Assembly (NCBI GenBank): GCA_037042915.1
Contig: CM073194.1
Span: forward strand, 186,001-250,000
DNA from: Auricularia sp. M13
Taxonomy: Eukaryota; Basidiomycota; Agaricomycetes; Auriculariales; Auriculariaceae
DNA length: 64,000 nucleotides
Direction: 5' to 3'
The notes beneath the pieces are model-generated. The model was not told the DNA's origin. It did no database searches and saw only the letters and a program-made list of their open reading frames with translations. Shown piece by piece: positions 12,580 through 22,090 of this stretch. A program made the position numbers and the translations under genes. Position 1 is the stretch's first letter. Each line of letters begins with the position of its first letter.

Positions 12580-13404
12580 ATGCCACTATACAGCTTCTCC
12601 GATGCACTCAAATCCGAATTTGATAGGCCTGAGCTGTCCATGACGGTAGAAAAAGCAGAATCGCCGTCTTTGTCACCTGCGGTTCGGAATGTTTTCTGCA
12701 CATCGTCGGCTGTGTTTGCGCCCAGTTTCCGCACCTTTTTCGTTGGACCCGGCGGGTTACAAGGCGCTCCCACTCAAAGCGTTGCTATCGTGCTCTCGCA
12801 GCCACGCGCCGCAGCCGCGGGACCCGAGCTCCCACTGGGCTCGATGTCGAAGAGGAATTTGTCTCCAGCACACATCACGACATTCTGCGCGACAGAGTCT
12901 AGACGTCGTTCACCGACCCCGGAGCCGAAGCAGGACGGCATTCTGTACTGCAAAGATCCTGCGCGCGAGCGTCGTGGTCTTCAAACGCCGCCGGAGAGTA
13001 TGGAGACCGTCTCAGATGGGTGCCGCGCGTCGGTCATCTGCTCGCCGATTGTGGAAACGTGGAAGACGCACGGGTCAAGCTCGCCGCGGGTGATAGGGGC
13101 CCCAGAGCCTCCACCGCGGGCTTCATACGTTCCGGCTGGGCTCGATGCAGCTGCACGACATGCGGATCTTAGGCCGATCATAGTTTGCGAGACATGCCTC
13201 ATGACGTTCCGGCAGGTGTCGGACGCGTTCAAGCATGACGAGGAGCACGGTGAAGATGGGTCGTTCGTGTGCCATGGAGGTTGCAGACGTGCATTCGAGA
13301 AAGGTGAGGACAGATCAATGCACTGGAAACAGTTTCCTTCGTGCGAGCGAGACCATGAGCAATCCTTTGTAGTTGCCGCGTATGGTTCGACCGTTTCTCT
13401 GTAA
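12580..13404 (+). CDS. C2H2-like zinc-finger protein, 274 aa
   Basis: Single open frame from the first in-frame ATG. The N-terminal 200 residues are Ser/Pro-rich and disordered in character, with SPTPEPK and TPPES phosphosite-like motifs. The C-terminal 70 residues hold two Cys/His clusters: CETCLMTF followed by H-x4-H (KHDEEH), then CHGGC with a later H and C. The first fits a C2H2 finger; the second is irregular. This layout, an acidic/Ser-rich arm plus terminal fingers, is typical of fungal transcription regulators. It lies downstream of an intergenic T tract. The open frame continues 48 bp upstream of the ATG, so an upstream exon cannot be excluded. Confidence 0.6.
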   Translation: MPLYSFSDALKSEFDRPELSMTVEKAESPSLSPAVRNVFCTSSAVFAPSFRTFFVGPGGLQGAPTQSVAIVLSQPRAAAAGPELPLGSMSKRNLSPAHITTFCATESRRRSPTPEPKQDGILYCKDPARERRGLQTPPESMETVSDGCRASVICSPIVETWKTHGSSSPRVIGAPEPPPRASYVPAGLDAAARHADLRPIIVCETCLMTFRQVSDAFKHDEEHGEDGSFVCHGGCRRAFEKGEDRSMHWKQFPSCERDHEQSFVVAAYGSTVSL

Positions 13405-13834
13405 ATGTGCTCGGCCTGAATGTCGCACGCGGGAGCCTGCCTATGGTGCAGTAACGCGTAAAGTTGTTTAGATCGCATATATCTTCCATTGGCTGAGCAT
13501 GAGCCGCTAATTGGCGTCGTCCCGCATGTTGATCACGCATTATTCTACAAGGAATGGCGTATGGTTCGAGGTTTGCGTCGTCCGTCCAGCATGAGGAAGG
13601 AGGTCTGCGAAAATGCGGCGGGCCGTTGTTCAGGTGGCTGAGATAGCTAGAACGCGCTTTACATGAGGCATAAATACATTCAGTCATTTGTTGCCCTAGT
13701 AGTAGCCTGTGCGCCTAGAGAATAGCATAGAAAAGACCAGCCGCCGCGACGAGGATGCGTCAGAAAGCATGTATGGCCGGCGCTCGTAAAAGCTCGATAG
13801 CATCTTTGGTATCTCATGGTCCCAGCTGATGGCA
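13405..13834. other. Convergent intergenic region
   Basis: Shared 3' region between the plus-strand zinc-finger gene and the minus-strand F-box/nucleotidyltransferase gene. No further gene seen. Confidence 0.6.
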
Positions 13835-14954
13835 TTAGTGCGGAATTGTGCAAGAAATTAAGCATGAACCATACCTCTGAATTATTTCGCCCGCGTCGTT
13901 CACGAACATGGTTTCGGCATGCTCAGCCGTGAATAGAATACACTGGAAGAATGCTTTTGTCATCGAGGTTGCGAGGTAGCGCTGCCGCAACAACGAGCAT
14001 TCTAGAACGCGAGTGCTGATGAAGACGTGGCCGACCTCGGTGCCAGACCCCAGTTGATGTACGCGTTGTGCTATGCTCCAACCATTGCTCTTGAAGTTCG
14101 TGAAAGCATGGCAGTGCAGGAGTTCGTGAGTGGGCAGCAGCCATGTCATCCCATCCCCGACGTATCGGGGACCCGGCAGTAGAGATTTGTGCATGCCGCC
14201 CGCTCTGGGGTCGAAATGAGTTACAGCGCCCAATGCGATGCAAGTAACCGATACAGTCGTCGGTGGAAAATAGGTTTGAAGACCTTCGCAGCGAACGAAT
14301 GAGGCATGGGGATATAGGGAGAATAGTCCCTCGTGCGTGATAGCAGTCATCAGTATGGCTGAAGGTGGTCAATCAACATGAACGGACAACAACACCGCAC
14401 GCACTGTTACTGAGCTTAAGAACACCGTAAATGCAGGTGAAACGGGGAACCATAACATATATTGAGTGCGCGCGTGACGACTGGACGAATTGGACGACGC
14501 GTAGGAATGGGTCGTTGTCGATGTCGAAAGGTGGTCGTTCTGGGTCACCAGCCGTATTGCGTTCGTATGCGTATTTGTAGCCTGCGTTATGGAGCAGTTT
14601 GCCAAGCTCCAAAAGGATTGATTCGTCCGCCATGAGGAAGATGTTGAGCTTACGAGCGTCGAATGTTGCTGCGTAGACCGTGACAGCCGGGCCCGTGAAG
14701 ATGAGGCGTTCGCGTTCAGTCAGGCGAAGCAGGGCGCGGGCTATAGCTGGATCGAAGAAGGTGGTGAGGAACCGCGTGGGGCTCAGTCGGTGTTGTAGTA
14801 TGCTCAGAGCAGTCGCGCGAATGCCTGGAGACAGGCGAGTGAGGGCCACGAGTGTCAGTGGAGATCGTTGCATTTCGCTGGTGAGAAACACGAGGTCATA
14901 TGTTGACAACACACGCTCGGACGGAGTCATCGTGCGCCCCATGGGTGGAGGCAT
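13835..14954 (-). CDS. F-box/nucleotidyltransferase-fold protein with degenerate active site, 355 aa
   Basis: Exon 1 is 14954-14411, the 52-nt intron 14410-14359 (gtaaca donor, ttcag acceptor), exon 2 14358-13835. The protein is a paralogue of the gene at 48,075-49,334. Both have an F-box-like N-terminus, the same intron position, and a matching block after it: SLYPHASFV here, SLYPRATFV there. In the paralogue the nucleotidyltransferase motif reads GS...DVDLYV. Here the aligned stretch is TGPA...RKLNIFL, so both catalytic acidic positions are replaced (K102 and N104). I infer a pseudoenzyme if expressed. It is divergent to the MYND gene across 343 bp carrying GTAAC motifs. Confidence 0.75.
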
Positions 14955-15068
14955 CTGAGCGGTGAGAGCAATAGGGTGAGAGTGATTCGGTAACCGCCTG
15001 TGTCTGGGGCACTCGCACCGTGATGTTTTGCGTCATGCTGAGGTTGTGCAGCTTGTTATTAATCATGG

Positions 15069-15232
15069 TTTGTAACAAGGTGCACAAGTGTAGTTTGATT
15101 ATTACTAAAATGGATTTGTCAGCAGTGTTGCAAGTTATTGCGGTTGTTACTAAACATGATTTGTAACAAGTGTATCATTTGGTTTGTAACAGGTGCAATA
15201 TGGTAACAAGTGTCTTCCTGTGTGTATATAAG
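15069..15232 (+). promoter_or_regulatory. Repeated TTTGTAACAAG motifs and TATA box upstream of MYND gene 1
   Basis: TTTGTAACAAG occurs at 15069-15079 and 15160-15170, TTTGTAACAG at 15183-15192 and GGTAACAAG at 15202-15210. GTTACTAAAC at 15146-15155 precedes the second copy by 4 bp, forming a loose palindrome around GTTAC/GTAAC. TATATAA at 15225-15231 lies about 70 bp before the start codon. A matching GTTACTAAAC plus TTTGTAACAA p air stands upstream of the second MYND gene. Confidence 0.6.
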
Positions 15233-15297
15233 ACGGGTGGCGGTGAAGGATTTGCTCCCGGTCGTCTGACTTTCTCTGCTCGGTCGGAGATCGCAGC

Positions 15298-16893
15298 ATG
15301 ACCTCTCGCGCGCAGTTGTCCATGGACGTGGGCCGGGGTCGCTTCGACACTCGGAATCTGGACTTGGTCTCTATGGTGGAAGACCTGACGGTCGACATGC
15401 GCGACGTGGAGAACCCGTCGGTATGTGCGAGATGTCTGTGGGTTTTCTCACGCGCTATCATGGAGCCCGACTCCGAACGGGTAGTTGTTCGGCTGTTACA
15501 GTCGCATCACGGGTTTTGGACGGCGGCTGCGAGGCTTGTATCGGCGCCTGGTGCGATGGGTGATCTTTCCGTTCTGCGTGTGGCGGTGGACCGCAACCAC
15601 ACGTTTTGCGCACGTGATGCGCTTCATCGGTTGGCACGTGGGTCAGTACTCGACAATGTGGCGTGTTTGATGGACGCGCTCTGCCGGTGCCTTTGTGTGG
15701 CTCTCTGTTCTGGGTCAAACAAAAAGTATAGCCGAGTTTTGGTGCCAAAGGACGGTATGTGGCCGGTCACCGTTGGGCAGATACTTCCAAACGGCATTGC
15801 GCCGTACGTTCGCTGGGCTTGCACGATTCCGACTGGCCATCCGGTTGGCGTAGTGTTGCGCCTTGTCGTCATCGCGCGGAGCGCCGTCATGCGCAGCCTT
15901 ATCCTTTCGCCTACTCGCGATCGGCTCGTGGCTCTTGTCGTTCGAGCTCTCGGTCGTTGGAATGTTTCCGACAGTGTTTTTCCAGCCGCGGAAATCGATC
16001 TCCTGGCGGGTGAGGTGGATACGCGTCGTCCTCATGTGGATGAGGCGGCGGCAATCGTGTCGCACGTGCTTGGTCTGGTAGTCGTCCTCCAGCGGGGGCC
16101 GGACGCTCGATTCGACGACTTCGTGACGATCGCCGCCGGGTACGAACGCCTCCTGCACGACGTCATGGTTGAAGTTGCCGCAGACGGCAATTTCAAGCAG
16201 GAGCAGCATCGCCAGGTGCTCATTGGGTGCGCGTCGATCCTGGCTACTGTTGTGGACGTGCCGATTCACTCGCTGGTCGCACAATATCGCAATTCGCCTG
16301 AAATGCGACGTGCATTGACGACGGGTTTGACGATGGGCGATTTTGTGTGCATGTATCTGCGACAGAGGCGTGACTCGCGCGTCTGCGCTGGCGATGGCTG
16401 TAGGCGGTATGCCAGGACCGAGGGAGACTCCAGCTCGCGTGGCCTTGCCCTTCTGGTCTGTGGCAACTGTCGATTTGTGCGGTACTGCAGCATCCAGTGC
16501 CAGAAACACGATTGGCGTATTGGCACGCGCCATCTTCCACACAAAGCTGTCTGTGGCGCGTTGACGAAGATGTTCAAGGCTGGTGTCAAAGAGGAGGATC
16601 TGACTCGCTTTACCGAGGCGTATAGCGGCTCGCTGCACTTGACGGTCGAGGAGAAGATGTGCCTTGCGAAGTGGGCTCTTTCGGACAACTTGCTGCCAAT
16701 GGATGTTAGAGTCAGTGCCATGTCGGCGGTGCGTGTCGGTTCGATTCGTTTCCGAAGTTTTATTTCGGCTGTAGCTGACATGGTGTTGCAGTTCACTGGG
16801 AGATCGCATGCTGCGGTCGAGCAATACCTCATTATACAAGACTGTTCCTTCGAAGATACGCGGTCCGATGAAGCCGCGTCGCTGACGGAATGA
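15298..16893 (+). CDS. MYND zinc-finger protein 1, 510 aa
   Basis: Exon 1 is 15298-16728 and exon 2 16792-16893. The 63-nt intron (gtgcgt donor, CTGAC branch, gttgcag acceptor) is stop-free and a multiple of three, so the unspliced frame also reads through. The intron position is confirmed by MYND gene 2, whose intron interrupts the same place. About residues 363-421 form a MYND finger with the order C-x4-C, C-x2-C, RYCS-x2-C, H-x3-C. The upstream 360 residues are predicted helical, with NGIAPYVRWAC shared by the paralogue (RGIAPYVRWAC). MYND fingers usually mediate protein-protein contacts; the partner is unknown. It has a well-placed TATA box and shared upstream motifs. Confidence 0.9.
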   Translation: MTSRAQLSMDVGRGRFDTRNLDLVSMVEDLTVDMRDVENPSVCARCLWVFSRAIMEPDSERVVVRLLQSHHGFWTAAARLVSAPGAMGDLSVLRVAVDRNHTFCARDALHRLARGSVLDNVACLMDALCRCLCVALCSGSNKKYSRVLVPKDGMWPVTVGQILPNGIAPYVRWACTIPTGHPVGVVLRLVVIARSAVMRSLILSPTRDRLVALVVRALGRWNVSDSVFPAAEIDLLAGEVDTRRPHVDEAAAIVSHVLGLVVVLQRGPDARFDDFVTIAAGYERLLHDVMVEVAADGNFKQEQHRQVLIGCASILATVVDVPIHSLVAQYRNSPEMRRALTTGLTMGDFVCMYLRQRRDSRVCAGDGCRRYARTEGDSSSRGLALLVCGNCRFVRYCSIQCQKHDWRIGTRHLPHKAVCGALTKMFKAGVKEEDLTRFTEAYSGSLHLTVEEKMCLAKWALSDNLLPMDVRVSAMSAVRVGSIRFRSFISAVADMVLQFTGRSHAAVEQYLIIQDCSFEDTRSDEAASLTE

Positions 16894-17479
16894 AGGCACT
16901 CAAAATTTGTGTTCTGTTTGTCTGTCTCCAGGATATGGCCGGACTTCTCGAGTGGAGTAGGGTGATACACCGCGTTCCGTAGATTGGATACATAAAATTG
17001 TCTGCGCTGTGCCGTTGTGTTGCTAGCTTTCCGCGATGCGCGATTGGTGTTTGTTGTAGTGTTTGTGTAGTGGATGCGGCTGGACTATAGTTGTGGCATT
17101 TCTTCCTTCGCGACATTTCTGAGTTTTAGCTTGAGTTAAGAAAACGGATGCTATGAATGCTGGGGCATTGGTGGTCGTGTATCACAACGTGCGATGCCCG
17201 CGAAGCGCGTGAGGGAGCGCTTTGATCGTATCTTCAGCGTGCGTAATTGTACAAGGCGGATCAGAAGCAGACGTCTAGGCCAATGAAATCGGGGGAGAAT
17301 CCACGATTCTGCGGCCCCTAAAACCTGGGCATGTCTATTCTTGTAACGCTCACGCGGTCGTAGTAGTAGTGGTAGTAGTATACAGGAGTTGCTGGGCCTA
17401 CAAAGACCTCTCCCGCTTCGGCATTCCCACGGGACGCATCTAGTCAACCAGTCGTTGACTTCCACTTCACTCGGATGTC
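16894..17479. other. Intergenic with a short (GTA)n tract
   Basis: No gene seen. An imperfect GTA microsatellite lies near 17357-17380. A minus-strand frame at 17151-17465 starts with GTG and is not supported. Confidence 0.5.
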
Positions 17480-17794
17480 ATGGACGACCTATACGACCGT
17501 GTTATTGAAAGGATGACTGTTGGAGGCCTCATCAATTATTGGCAGGTGCCTTCACCGCTGCCAGATGGAACCCCGCGACATATTGCGGTCGATTATTACC
17601 GAGACCATCTGTATCATGCTGTGGAGCCGCTACGCGCGTTGCAGTCACTCCCTGAGGGTGAGCCACTCACCGACGATGCGGATGTCGATGTGAGCACTTT
17701 GTCTGAATCGATAAGAGTTTTTACCATCTCGTTACTACGTATGCAGGCCGTTGCGCGGCTTGAGAGCCTTTTCGAAGAGATAATAGATACCTAG
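17480..17794 (+). CDS. Small hypothetical protein, 104 aa
   Basis: ATG-started single frame with acidic, soluble composition (MDDLYDRVIERMTVGGLINY at the start, LESLFEEIIDT at the end). Amphipathic helices are likely in the C-terminal third. No motif or family is recognised. It sits 3' of MYND gene 1 and points toward the truncated end of the BST1 copy. It could be one exon of a longer gene, but I found no convincing partner downstream. Confidence 0.45.
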   Translation: MDDLYDRVIERMTVGGLINYWQVPSPLPDGTPRHIAVDYYRDHLYHAVEPLRALQSLPEGEPLTDDADVDVSTLSESIRVFTISLLRMQAVARLESLFEEIIDT

Positions 17795-18359
17795 CGGCTT
17801 GCCGAGCGGGTGGTACATTTTCCGAATATGAGCGTTGCTCACCGCCAACCATCGTCACTATGCAAGGCAGCACCGCCTTTGGGGGAAGATCAATCTGGAT
17901 TTCCTGCGACTGAATCGGCGGCTCGGAGTCTTGGCGGTGTCGATGACGAGCGGACCGACCACGACATTAAGGCGACGGGTCCGACTGTTGTCTGTGGCGA
18001 TGCGCGCGAAACTGCGCCTGAGACGACACTCAAGTTATACATTGGCGAGGTTTGTGACACAAATCGCATTCTGTGCGGACAGGGCATTGGTTATTGCTGA
18101 ATGCAGCGGACATGGCAGAGCACGCATTGTGAAGCGGTGAAGGGCGTTGAACGAGTGGCGGAGTGCGGTGTTACCGTGGACTGGAAAGAGATCGTTGCGG
18201 TTCATGCGGTTCAATGATCCAAGACATACGCAGGCCCTGGGCACGCGGTGTTCGTGAGCATTGGTATTAGTAAATAGCCAACAGAGCGCAGGTGATTCTG
18301 GTCCTTGATCGCATGATTGGTGTTACATCGAATGTAGAGTCGCGTGGTAAATACCTATG
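17795..18359. other. Intergenic, possible breakpoint of the BST1 copy
   Basis: Two overlapping Arg-rich plus-strand frames have no start or family signal. On the minus strand, where the membrane-spanning C-terminus of BST1 would continue, no hydrophobic exons are found. Confidence 0.45.
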
Positions 18360-20589
18360 TCACACCCGACAGCGTCCGTGACTGGCAAACCTAGAGCAGA
18401 AGGCGCGAGGAGTCGCGCCGCAGACCACTCGAGGGATTCGAAGAACGACGGCGATACACCTAGCCCAAGTACTCAGTAAGCGAGATGCACTGCGTAGTTT
18501 ATCAATACCTGTGTGTTCTGCAACAAACCAAGTCCGCAGGATAACGGCCCCAACAACACCGACCCCCCAGGTCGCAACTGCAACCCAATAGCGCATAGCC
18601 CACACACCGAGGCTTTGGGACCAGTCAACTCTGAAATCCAGATGCCGTATACCGCACTCGCCGGACGAAAAAATGGTCAACGAGGTGCCAGGCTCGATCC
18701 TGGAAGATGATATAAAAGGTCCCGTCGCGTGCGAGTGCAACAGGGTGCTGCGTCCAGGATACAGCGGATGCATGTGCGATTCTACGTCAGATGTTCGATG
18801 GTAAAGCAGAGGCGACAGTTGCTTGAATTCTGGAAGCACAAGGTGTCAGCAGAGTTGGCTGAATATAACCCGTACACACCTCCGCAGGAGCCTTGGAACT
18901 CGGCGTTGATTTGGTAGACAAGGAGGGACGTCGGTGCGCCGAACGACAGTCTCACATCCTGCGCGATGGCCGCAGGGTCGAGTGAAACACGCGAAGATCC
19001 CAGGCCCAAGAAAGCTACCGTAAATTAGAACGCGAAACCGACGAACTAGGGCTCACGCACGATAGCGCACGGTCAGCGGTTGTGACCTGTGCGAAACGAT
19101 TTCAGCTACCAGCCACGCGTCTGAAAATCCCAGCGCTGTCTTGATGACGATGCGACGTCCGGAGACAGGTACGACAGCGCGGAAGGCCACAACACCCTCG
19201 CTTTCGTTCGCGCCTTCTTTGGGAACGGGATACGGCTGGTTCCATTTAGGGTGTGGAAGGAGTCGCAAACTCGTGGGCTGAACGCGTATGCAATCCATTA
19301 CAAGCTCGTCTCCCGATTCGACACATGAGAGAACAGAGACAGTCGTCCAGCTAGGTTTTAAAGGCCCATATCCGGCTATAGTCGCGCCTGAGGCTAGGAG
19401 GACAATCTCGCCCTCGACGGCAGAATTGGCGGGAAAGATGTAGGCACTCGTATCGTGCGGTATGGGTCGCAGGCGCAACGGCTTCCCCGGGGCGACATCG
19501 GAGTGTGCAATAGCTTTCAGATCAAGGGGCTCGGTGGTGACGGGCACAATCATAGCTGCTTCGTTCCTAAACCACCTGGCAAGGACACCAGCGGCGTCCG
19601 CAGACGTCTTCGTAGCACCGATTTCCAAGGCAGCCCGAGCAACGCGCCAGCGGACCTGATGACACCAGACCATTGCTTGGTGACTGACGCCGGTCCAAAC
19701 ACTGTCCATACCGGTGGTGAAGATGGTCTTACGGAAGCCAGGACCGCGAGGTAGGACGCACGACTCGGAGGGAATCATCAGGTCGGTGGCTCCGCCGCAG
19801 ATAGATAAAACGGGTGTAGTGTCATTCTGAGCAACTTGACGAGATCGTGCGAACAGATCCTCGATGCGCCCGTCGAACCGGGCGGGCGGCAGCGTGTGGG
19901 GTGTCGACATGGTAATGACCGCTGAGACGTGAGGCGAGGGTAAAAGAGACATGGCCACAATTCCGCCCATGGAATGGCCCATGATGACAATTTTGGTGCC
20001 TGGCCGATACTTTGCGAGAATGAAGGAGACGGCGTCCGCAATGTATCTGGACTGTGCGAGCAGAGTTGGTCCATGGAAAGCCGACAGATCTTCGTTGAAC
20101 TCGGCTACGAGTCTCACATGAGCTTCGCAGAGCATGTGCCTTGGTTTCATACCGGTATACACATCAAGAGCCTCCATATTATCTGGGAGGTCACCAGAGC
20201 GTGCATTGGGTGATGTATAGTATTGACGACAGGCGGACGAGGCGATGGAACGTGCCTGCTTCGACGAGCCAGCATTTCCAGGGATAAACAGTGCAGGTAC
20301 CCCGTGTAACTTGTAGCAATTAGCCAATATGCGGGCATAGGCACGCAAAGGTGCACACCTCGCCAGGTTTTTCCCATCCGGCCTCGCGATACAGCCACAG
20401 CGTGTAGCGCTGACTCAGTGGAGTCCATGAGCGATTGAAGTCGGTCTGAAGCACATAGGACGGCCACATGTACGACATGCGACAGCCCTCAGGCGAGAGC
20501 GCGTCGGGGAGCCTGGTGGCTGACCGATAGGCCGCGAGGACAACCAGGAGCGAAAAGCATGTGAGCAGCAGCGATACTCGACCGGACAT
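18360..20589 (-). CDS. BST1: GPI inositol-deacylase (BST1/PGAP1), C-terminally truncated
   Basis: BST1/PGAP1 removes the acyl chain from the inositol of GPI anchors in the ER membrane. Exons: 20589-20359, 20309-19061, 19014-18880 and 18829-18360. Introns are 46-50 nt and all joins keep frame. The N-terminus has a signal anchor (VSLLLTCFSLLVVLAAY), then GCRMSYMWPSYV and LFIPGNAGSSKQ typical of the family, and the lipase motif GHSMGG with the catalytic Ser. Later exons carry FSSGECGIRH and one transmembrane stretch (VAVATWGVGVVGAVIL). The model stops at 694 aa, whereas fungal BST1 is usually about 1,000 aa with several C-terminal membrane spans, none of which follow here. It is divergent to VPS60 across 163 bp. 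Confidence 0.9.
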
Positions 20590-20752
20590 GGAAGCTGGAG
20601 ACAGCTGCTGTGCTGCCCGAATATCGAGTCAAGCCTTAGGCCTGCGGATAGGGATACTGCGGGCCAGAATGGGATATGTTGCGCGAAGAGGCGCGCGTCG
20701 GCAAGTCGCGTAACTTGACCTTCGCGTGCTGCCACATCGTCCAGCCACAGCA

Positions 20753-21482
20753 ATGAATCGCATCTTTGGCTCGAGCAAACCCAAGCCGAAGGCGTCGTTG
20801 AGCGATGCCATTGCTTCTGTGCGTATCTTGTCGTCAATGTGCCTGCACTGTGGCTCATGGAGTTCGCCTACGTCGCAGACAGAGACACGTATCGGTGCCA
20901 TAGAGGTCAAGATCAAGAAGCTCGACGCTGAACTTGGCAAATACAAGGAACAACTGAGCAAGCTACGGAATGGCCCCGGAAAGGTTTGTCATTTCGTTGG
21001 TTGTGCGTAAAGGGCGTATAACTGACGTATCATTCGCACAGAACGCCGTTGAGCAGCGCGCGCTGCGTGTTTTGAAGCAAAAACGCATGTACGAGGGACA
21101 GCTGGCGCAGCTGACACAACAAACCTTCAACATGGAGTCCGCAGCGCTAGCCACGGAGAACCTGCGCAACACGATGGTAACTCTGGATGCCATGAAGGTG
21201 GCCAACAAGGAGATGCAACGGCAGTATGGCAAGATCGACATCGACAAGATCGAAAGCATGCATATGGATATGGAAGATCTCCTGGAGCAAGCGAACGAAG
21301 TACAAGAATCACTCGGCAGGTCGTATGCAGTTCCTGATGAGATAGACGAGGCCGATCTCCAAGCTGGTTCGTTGGTGCCAAGCGTCCGTCGCAAACACTG
21401 TCGCAACTGTGGTAGAATTGTCATATATGTTCACGTCGACAGAAGGTGGACGATAGCATGGGAGGGGTTCCAAGGACTTTGA
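20753..21482 (+). CDS. VPS60: ESCRT-III-associated VPS60/CHMP5, altered C-terminus
   Basis: VPS60/CHMP5 is an ESCRT-III family protein of late endosomes that works with Vta1 in multivesicular body sorting. Exons: 20753-20818, 20879-20983 and 21042-21482; introns of 60 and 58 nt. The start MNRIFGSSKPKPKASL and the helical core (RALRVLKQKRMYEGQ, NMESAALATENLRN, LLEQANEVQESLGRSY) match the family closely. After DEIDEADLQA the expected acidic tail and interaction motif are missing and an unrelated Arg/Cys-rich sequence runs to the stop. Length (203 aa) is only slightly short, but the last 35 or so residues do not look native. It is divergent to the truncated BST1, which suggests both lie on one displaced fragment. 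Confidence 0.9.
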
Positions 21483-22090
21483 TGGTAGTCGCAAGCGCGG
21501 TGCTGATCAACCATCTGCAGTATGAAGCAGGATGTCGGGGGGAAGACGGACGACAAGATAACCGTGATGCGTGAGAGTATCCAGGGGCGGGGCGAGAACA
21601 GGTTATTATTGTATCAAGTAGCGGTATTTATCTGATAGAGCAAGGCGTCGGGGACCGGGGTTGAAGGTGCATATTTCGTAGTGCAGACGTGCGGGTAGAA
21701 CCAAGCTGCAAGCCAATGTGGCTCCGACGCGCTGACGCCTTTGCGATGTCCGAGCAGCAGTGTATCAGCCGAGTTCGAAGGGTTTGGCCATAAAGACACA
21801 AGACAGAAGACAGGACGTGTGCAAAGGTCAGACGTGTTAGGCCAACAGAATGCATACGTCAGCGAGCGGAGATTTAAATTTGGAGGCGCGCCAGCGGGTC
21901 GAATGTAAATACATTGAGGCAGGTATGTATCATGTTCGATATATCCTTTCCGTCCAGTATCCATCCACTTGTCCATATCAGTTCTTGGACGCTGTGAGTG
22001 TAGAGCGACCAGAGAAGCCGGAGAACGTCGGCAGCGGTAGGAGGATGCGAATCGATGATCATCTTTGTGGCGTCAGAGTCTTTAAAGTCA
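21483..22090. other. Intergenic, nothing recognised
   Basis: No acidic VPS60 tail exon can be found here. Short frames lack family resemblance. Confidence 0.5.

Noticed and set aside
15715-16899. 394-codon open frame antisense to MYND gene 1
   Set aside because: It lies wholly across a conserved coding frame with a MYND finger and confirmed paralogue. Antisense openness is a by-product of GC-rich codon use.
18690-18712. tRNA B-box-like sequence (ggctcgatcctgg)
   Set aside because: It lies in a BST1 exon and no A box or cloverleaf can be formed around it.
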